NCBI GenBank assembly: GCA_002308875.1
Contig: DBWK01000054.1
Span: 1-21,087, forward strand
Source of the DNA: Treponema sp. UBA1240
GTDB lineage: Bacteria > Spirochaetota > Spirochaetia > Treponematales > Treponemataceae
Length of the DNA: 21,087 nucleotides
Direction of reading: 5' to 3'
The notes under the pieces were generated by a model. It did no database searches. It saw nothing but the letters and a program-made list of their open reading frames with translations, and was not told where the DNA came from. The translations under genes were made by a program, and so were the position numbers. Positions 16,701-21,087 of this stretch are shown here, one piece after another (position 1 is the stretch's first letter; each line of letters starts with the position of its first letter).

Positions 16701-17996
16701 AAAGCGATAGAAGAACTTGAAAATGCCGTTAAATTTGTTGACAAAAAAGTTCCGGACACAAAGTTTAAGTTGAAATTGTCCGTTTTGGAACAGATGGTTC
16801 TCTTTTTCATTAATTATAAGATAAGAAAGCGGAATGTAAAAGCTTATACTGGTGTAATGCTGTCAAAGGCGGAACTTTATACGGATATTTTGAACTCACT
16901 GAATCGTCTTTATTCTTCTGACAATTATGAAAAGGTTGTCTGGGGCTCTCTTTCGAATTACAACAATATTCTGCATATACCTCAAAGCGGCAGATATGCG
17001 TCTGTTATTGGTGACTGCGCTGTTATGCTCATTACGTCCGGTTTTATAAAGCTTGGACAAAAGCTTTTTGATTCTGTTCCGTCGGATTCCGATTCAATGA
17101 GTGATTCAACGGACGCAAATGTTTTCCGTGCAAAATACGCATTCAGCTTTTTGCTTTTTGACAAGCTGTATAATGCTATCGTTCAGCTGGAAAATGCTTC
17201 CGAAAAGTTTAAGAACGCGGGCGAAAACTGGGAGTTGATGAATGCACAGTCATCACTAGCACAGGATTATCTGGTAATAAACCAGCTTGAAAAAGCTGAA
17301 AAAGCTTTTCTTGAAGTTCAAAAACTTGCTGAAAAACTGAACTCAAAAATGCATATCGGTAAAGCTTATTCAGGAATGGCTTTTTGCCGGTTTATACGTG
17401 GTTTGCTTTCGGCACAGGATGCGGAACGTATGCTTTGTGAAAGTGTTGCCGTATGTGGTGAAGTAAAAGACTATATGACGCTTTGTGTGAACTACGGTTA
17501 TTTGTCATATATTTCTGTTAAAGACGCTAATCCCAAGCGTGCTTTTGAATATGCAAAGCATGTTTTATCTGCAAATAAACTTTACCGTATTCCTGTTCCG
17601 TATGTGAAGGAATCTCTCGGTTACGCTGTGGAAGCGTTCCTGTTTGCTGCAGGTTCACAGGAACTTTCAAGGACTGATAGGAAACGGGCTGAAAAGCTTG
17701 CGGCAAAAACATGCAAAGATGTTATGAAAATAAAATCAGAATCGTCGTTGATAAATGCGGTTGGGTTAAAATCTGCTTCTCTGCTGGCAGTTTACCGAGG
17801 AAAAAAGGATGATGCATTGCTTTTGGCACGGGAACTTGTTGATGTGCTTAAAAACTCTCCGTATGAGCTTGAATTCGTTCGTTCCGTGGCTTTTGCCGTT
17901 TCGCTTGGTGCTAAAAATGCTGACAACTTGAAAGATTTGGCGCTTAAGATTATTTCAGACCGCGGCTTGAACAGAGCTTTGTTTTTTGTTGACTGA
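13725..17996 (+). CDS. Soluble adenylyl cyclase (sAC)-like protein: two cyclase domains, ATPase, helical repeats
   Basis: A 1423-residue cytosolic protein with the domain order of animal soluble adenylyl cyclase. The C1 cyclase domain (about 50-235) has both metal-binding aspartates, D59 in YLDIVGFT and D108 in FQFAGDSIL. C2 (about 285-465) supplies DFTLIG (T405) and INFAARMMMY (N412, R416), the base- and transition-state-contacting residues, and shares the run AARMMMY with human sAC. A P-loop ATPase of AAA/STAND type follows, with Walker A GDAGMGKS (509-516) and Walker B LVIVIDDFQW (634-643). From about 880 to the end there are TPR-like helices. The usual lysine four residues before the second aspartate is Q104, so ATP preference is not certain. 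The N-terminus has a CGKC pair (5-8). The start is ATG 13725 with GAGG 10 bases upstream; an in-frame TTG at 13716 lies too close to it. It is likely the last gene of the operon. Confidence 0.93.
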   Translation: MAKECGKCLLREDQDVSTQEISLIARYLPYRIVVQIGNPECCVFENKIENFYGSVAYLDIVGFTHIVSTYVNSKKDVAELSDIFSSYYSVIIETVREFNGSVFQFAGDSILICFDQPENETKEQNWRRSMAAMARIFELSTNYNSILERANGFALQPKIGMSYGKITQLMLGDENHYITPVLTGSTVKQAVACEKFCSSQEFIVSANAAECIELCGMSDWFEKKESVFKLISVPEGFVDSVERPDYIFVESLYDNPKYYNRIHAFINPLILEQVKNAYEGFNGDYRDATCVMVRFDGDFTKTGNDETIKDGFDDFNYVYMMLQDVANKYDGFCNKPDLSDKGLCFPILFGVPTVLEEKEKTAVLFAAELLQKAKSIKALTAVNVGIASGTVYSGEFGASMRKDFTLIGNIINFAARMMMYNLSEKYSFYMEELTYSKVSSFFEVQPLESISLKGFTEKKKIFKYLGKKKNQTKKNVSNVLIGRNEQLEKLMQLYSQASSGKMSFAPVIGDAGMGKSFLVNKFISGLASQKQPPLVFESLCYQYEESTPFFCWRSIVSDLLGISENERTPELYRQKIAELVPEEKNWINLFLLMMGVDYSDDDTMKDIDPAVKQTHLYTILSAIIMKKATAEKPLVIVIDDFQWCDTISFLMLSNLLSISEPSYALFVLISRESDRLSRLFDSNSIPVIELQPLDDSEAYDLTETLVKTDEDATSLIIKIVTASEGNPFFIESIVHNLIKNGILVKQNNNVYHLTQDVDSVELPSSIHNLILSRLNDLDFDGKIICKTASVIGRTFERSVLEQLLPDDMPEETLTETLQNLEEGNLIICEDKEAQKYSFKNFTIRDVVYDTILESTKRELNLAMFSYLENIDAENRTSRIEHLLYYGLEAKAYDKIYEYAIFAAKNADSQGLWKEAAVNYSAAIEALASAGEDFGDSIHGIRIDLANSYRKNADYESAIENFMIVAKEAKSDLRKAEALQGVAKCYIQKGMFDKAIEELENAVKFVDKKVPDTKFKLKLSVLEQMVLFFINYKIRKRNVKAYTGVMLSKAELYTDILNSLNRLYSSDNYEKVVWGSLSNYNNILHIPQSGRYASVIGDCAVMLITSGFIKLGQKLFDSVPSDSDSMSDSTDANVFRAKYAFSFLLFDKLYNAIVQLENASEKFKNAGENWELMNAQSSLAQDYLVINQLEKAEKAFLEVQKLAEKLNSKMHIGKAYSGMAFCRFIRGLLSAQDAERMLCESVAVCGEVKDYMTLCVNYGYLSYISVKDANPKRAFEYAKHVLSANKLYRIPVPYVKESLGYAVEAFLFAAGSQELSRTDRKRAEKLAAKTCKDVMKIKSESSLINAVGLKSASLLAVYRGKKDDALLLARELVDVLKNSPYELEFVRSVAFAVSLGAKNADNLKDLALKIISDRGLNRALFFVD

Positions 17997-18003
17997 TTTT
18001 GTG

Positions 18004-19164
18004 CTAAAATAGAAGTCTTGCGTTTTGGACAGGATTATCAGGATTTTTTTTGTTTACTTCAATAACGGCTTTTTCCAAGAGCTGCTGCTTTTTGTTTTCG
18101 GATTCAAACAATTCGCCTTGAATTTCTGTGGCTTTTTCAAGGTTTTGCATACCTACCCCAAGCAGTCGTATTCCTTTTTTTGAATCCCACTTTGAAGAAA
18201 AAAGCCTCATAATTTCTTCAAAAAAGTCTTTTGAAGTATAAAAATACCGGCTGAAAGTTTTTTGAGCGGATATGGTTGTAAAATCCTCATAGCGGATTTT
18301 GATAAAAATGGTTTTACTTGTAAGTTCTTCTGAAACAGCCCTGAATACCACATCCTGTGAAAGCTGCATAAGTTCAGTTTCTATAACAAAATATTCGGTC
18401 AAATCATATGGAAATGTTTTTTCGGAACTGATAGATTTGGACTTGGATACAGTTTCAAATTTTTCACCCTCCAAACCTCTGACTGCGTTATACAAAAAAG
18501 TGCCGCATGCATTCCCGAAAATTTGCGAAAGAGTTGCAAGACTCACCGCATGAATGTCTTTTGTTGTCCTGAAACCGGAATTTTGCAGTTTTGCCAGCGT
18601 TTTTTCGCCGATTCCCCATACTTTTTTTAACGGAAGATTAAGCATAAAATCTTCTTCTTCACCAGGTTTTATGTAACAGAATCCGTCCGGTTTGTTAATT
18701 CCTGAAGCAATTTTAGCAAGGTATTTGTTAGTAGCAAGTCCTGCGGAAACAGTGAGACCTGTTTTTTGTTTCACTACCTCTTTTATTTTTAATGCGGTTT
18801 CCTGCGGTGCACCGAATAAGCGTTCTGTTCCTGTAAGGTCAATGAATGCTTCGTCTATGGAAATTTGCTGAATATCAGGCGAAAACTCCGAAAAAATTTC
18901 CATAACTTCCTTGGATTTTTCGTGATATCGGCTCATTCTTCCGTGTCTGAAAATTCCATTTGGGCACAGTTTTTGTGCCTGAACTGAAGACATTGCGGAA
19001 TGAACGCCGTATTTCCGCGCCTCGTACGAGCATGTGGAAACAACACTTCGCCTGTCGGTTGGAAGCCCGCCTATAATAACCGGCTTGCCTACTAATTCAG
19101 GAAAATCCAGCTGTTCAACCGATGCAAAAAACGCATCCAAATCAACGTGCAAAAAATAATTCAT
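18004..19164 (-). CDS. dinB: DNA polymerase IV (Y-family, translesion)
   Basis: A 386-residue error-prone polymerase that copies past damaged bases. All Y-family landmarks are visible: FLHVDLDAFFASVE (4-17) with metal ligand D8 and steric-gate F13, YEARKYGVHSAM (47-58), and SIDEAFIDLTGTERLFG starting at 102 with catalytic D104 and E105. SAGLATNKYLAKIASGINKP follows, then the helix-hairpin-helix VWGIGEKTLAKLQNSG. The little-finger domain follows, and the extreme C-terminus (NARLLF) resembles the Q-x-x-L-F sliding-clamp peptide. It starts only 5 bp after the membrane-protein gene, with no room for its own promoter or a LexA box right before it, so it is probably transcribed from upstream. Its stop lies 7 bp from the stop of the convergent cyclase gene with no terminator between them. 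Confidence 0.96.
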   Translation of the reverse strand: MNYFLHVDLDAFFASVEQLDFPELVGKPVIIGGLPTDRRSVVSTCSYEARKYGVHSAMSSVQAQKLCPNGIFRHGRMSRYHEKSKEVMEIFSEFSPDIQQISIDEAFIDLTGTERLFGAPQETALKIKEVVKQKTGLTVSAGLATNKYLAKIASGINKPDGFCYIKPGEEEDFMLNLPLKKVWGIGEKTLAKLQNSGFRTTKDIHAVSLATLSQIFGNACGTFLYNAVRGLEGEKFETVSKSKSISSEKTFPYDLTEYFVIETELMQLSQDVVFRAVSEELTSKTIFIKIRYEDFTTISAQKTFSRYFYTSKDFFEEIMRLFSSKWDSKKGIRLLGVGMQNLEKATEIQGELFESENKKQQLLEKAVIEVNKKNPDNPVQNARLLF

Positions 19165-19169
19165 CTTTG

Positions 19170-21068
19170 TCAGGGTGCTATTTGAAATTGCCTAATTTCT
19201 TTTAAAATATTACCGTCAGAATCTTTCATATATGCGGTAATAAAAACTCTGCTCTCGTAGTTTTTTTCGCATGTATATACAATTTGCAGCGGATTTGGTG
19301 GAAATTCATCGAGCAGAAAATCAGTTTTGTTTTCCTTGTCGTTGTTTGCGAACGGGAAATTACTGTCATAAATCGTTATGTCTGCATCCGATGCTACGGA
19401 AACTTCAGCTTTTATAGGTTGAAGTTCCGTACTGATATTAAGTTCTATGCGACTTCTGTCCAAAAATGATTTTCGGTTGGTTGTACAGCTGATTTTGTCT
19501 GTACACTCGGTTACACTGATTAAGTTTGTTTCTGATTCGGTCGGTTTAATAAAACGTGTACATAAGATTCCTGTTATGGCAAAAAGAAGTACTGTTACTA
19601 TTATGAATGGAAAAGAAAATCGTGCGTTGTTGCCGATAAGCCGTAGTCTTACAAGAATCCTGATCCACATGAATTCAATTGGAACGAGGAAAAATGCAAT
19701 AATCAGGTTTTCATAGACAGATGCATTAATAAACCGGAAATAAATTAAATCATGCGGAAGGTTATGTATCGAAATAATGAACGGAATATATGTAAGCGTT
19801 AAAAGCAGTGCCGATAAAAGCAGATAACGGGTTTTCCGTAGATATGAAGCAAAAAAGTATATCAGGAACTGGATTGAAAAGAATGTTATGAGCGAAAGTT
19901 CCAGTGATGCAAATAAAAAAAGATTTACAAACGAAATAATATTTGAAAGCCATGCGTAAATATAGTCATTTGTTGAAAAATGAATCCATTTGTGCAGAAT
20001 TGATGCTGCCGCCATGAGCATTATGGCGACAGAAATTTTGAATAGTGTACCGTTCAAGGGATATGTAAACCACTGTGGATAGAGTTTTTTTGTAATTATT
20101 TGTCCTGCAAAAAGAAGAATCCATGTTAAAAGTAGTAGCAGCGGTATGAGAAACCAAATTTTTTTCAAATCGGGCAAATGGAGTACTCTTGTTTTTTCCC
20201 TGAAAAAAGAAAAAAGACAGAAAAAAAGCAGAATAATGAATGCTATTAAAATCAGAAGTGTTAGAAATATTGGTTCTGAAACAAAAAACATTTTGTCTTT
20301 CAGCATAAAAAGACCGTAATGATTGTCCCAAACTCTGAAGCCTGTATGTTCCAGATTATCCAAAAAGGCTGGCAGCACTTTACATACATCGGCAGTTGTG
20401 CTCTGAAGCAGAATCGCGGGTATTTGCACCGAAAAAAACTGATACAGCGACATATTTGAACGGATTAAACCAAGTCGATATGCAGTTACATTACCACCGT
20501 AGATTTCGCTTTTTATGCCGGTTTTTCTTGCAGCGTTAAAAAAGTCTGACAACATCCATGGTGGAGTTGTTTTTCTGTTAATGCCTGCAATAAGTGAAAC
20601 TTCTGTTTTTTGGGATGCTGGGGCTTTTTGCAGTAGGATTGCCGCTATTTTTTGTGATGTATCTATATTTTCAAGAATCGTTTTTGTTCCTGTAGGTGCC
20701 GGAAGTGATATGTACGGGGGAAGATATGCTGTATCGCCTGCAGTAAAGACAATCATAACTTCCGTTTCACGCGCAAAATTTTTTAATTCCTTTGCAAACT
20801 GTACAATACTATCAATAAAAAACGGTACATCATCCTGGGGTATACTTATGACAAGAACAGACGGATCCAACGGTGAAATGGATGGAAAATCAAGGCAGAT
20901 ATTGTAGGGAAATTCTTTTGACTGTGTTCTGTTTAAAATAATATAGGGTGCAAGGCCTTCTTCCTGTAAATATGAATATATGCTGTCAGAATTGTTTCCT
21001 TGATCAGCTGTAAGTGGAAGTATAAGAAAAAAGAAGAAGAATAGAATAAAAAAACAAGTACGTTTCAT
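19170..21068 (-). CDS. Polytopic membrane protein of unknown function with two extracytoplasmic domains
   Basis: A 632-residue protein I cannot assign to a named family. It has a signal peptide (1-21, ending LPLTA-D), and a periplasmic domain of about 240 residues with alternating strands and helices (for example VLVISIPQDD and VMIVFTAGDTAYLPP). About eight hydrophobic helices follow (near 265-289, 303-326, 341-360, 370-388, 390-409, 414-435, 450-475, 483-505). A C-terminal domain (510-632) looks beta-rich. The layout recalls membrane proteins with an N-terminal M28-peptidase-like fold, but the metal-binding histidines and acids of active M28 enzymes are not seen, so this is only a guess. Upstream there is just a weak GG before the ATG at 21068, and the window ends 19 bp further on. 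dinB follows 5 bp downstream. The coding region is AT-rich and Phe/Leu/Ile-rich as expected for a membrane protein. Confidence 0.85.
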   Translation of the reverse strand: MKRTCFFILFFFFFLILPLTADQGNNSDSIYSYLQEEGLAPYIILNRTQSKEFPYNICLDFPSISPLDPSVLVISIPQDDVPFFIDSIVQFAKELKNFARETEVMIVFTAGDTAYLPPYISLPAPTGTKTILENIDTSQKIAAILLQKAPASQKTEVSLIAGINRKTTPPWMLSDFFNAARKTGIKSEIYGGNVTAYRLGLIRSNMSLYQFFSVQIPAILLQSTTADVCKVLPAFLDNLEHTGFRVWDNHYGLFMLKDKMFFVSEPIFLTLLILIAFIILLFFCLFSFFREKTRVLHLPDLKKIWFLIPLLLLLTWILLFAGQIITKKLYPQWFTYPLNGTLFKISVAIMLMAAASILHKWIHFSTNDYIYAWLSNIISFVNLFLFASLELSLITFFSIQFLIYFFASYLRKTRYLLLSALLLTLTYIPFIISIHNLPHDLIYFRFINASVYENLIIAFFLVPIEFMWIRILVRLRLIGNNARFSFPFIIVTVLLFAITGILCTRFIKPTESETNLISVTECTDKISCTTNRKSFLDRSRIELNISTELQPIKAEVSVASDADITIYDSNFPFANNDKENKTDFLLDEFPPNPLQIVYTCEKNYESRVFITAYMKDSDGNILKEIRQFQIAP

Positions 21069-21087
21069 TTTAAACCAATATCAATAG

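Noticed and set aside
19150..19180. LexA/SOS box directly in front of dinB
   Set aside because: The upstream gene ends 5 bp before dinB and I see no palindromic operator there.
1..21087. tRNA, rRNA, CRISPR arrays or insertion sequences
   Set aside because: I found no cloverleaf, rRNA core sequence, regularly spaced repeats or transposase ORF with terminal repeats. The Rpn gene is the only mobile-type gene and has no visible flanking repeats.

Overview
The window most likely comes from a spirochaete of the genus Treponema, possibly a gut or rumen species. This is a family-level judgement made by eye. It rests on a roughly 500-residue GlyA of the treponemal/chlamydial type, a mammalian-like soluble adenylyl cyclase homologue, an NHL/VWA secreted protein, and moderate GC with AT-rich patches. 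It could not be tested by a database search.

Left end (1-3208): two AT-rich genes for secreted proteins of unknown function flank a minus-strand Rpn-family PD-(D/E)XK nuclease and a plus-strand Mrp/Nbp35 iron-sulfur carrier ATPase. The first secreted-protein gene runs off the left edge. Rpn genes are often mobile, so this end looks like accessory DNA around the housekeeping mrp gene.

glyA region (3209-5201): a long imperfect palindrome and a promoter-like sequence lead into an RNA that closely matches the core of the ZTP (pfl-motif) riboswitch. It lies directly upstream of glyA (serine hydroxymethyltransferase), a known target of this riboswitch class. GlyA ends in two tandem strong hairpins, the second a good intrinsic terminator.

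Envelope region (5202-8957): a cardiolipin synthase (plus) faces a lnt-bioY pair (minus), encoding apolipoprotein N-acyltransferase and a biotin ECF transporter S component. The lnt promoter lies so close to its ATG that the mRNA may be almost leaderless.

Long plus-strand run (8958-17996): a divergent galactokinase-like GHMP protein, SurE nucleotidase, a TPR protein, an exported TPR/NHL-propeller/VWA protein, and a 1423-residue protein with two class III cyclase domains, an AAA/STAND-type ATPase and a helical-repeat tail. The last three genes are tightly packed and may work together as a sensing or cAMP-signalling unit; that is inference. The cyclase is the most interesting gene here. Its two catalytic domains have divided the active-site residues between them as in animal sAC, and the usual adenine-contacting lysine is a glutamine.

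Right end (18004-21068): on the minus strand, an 8-helix membrane protein of unknown function sits 5 bp upstream of dinB (DNA polymerase IV). I saw no tRNA, rRNA, CRISPR array or insertion sequence.
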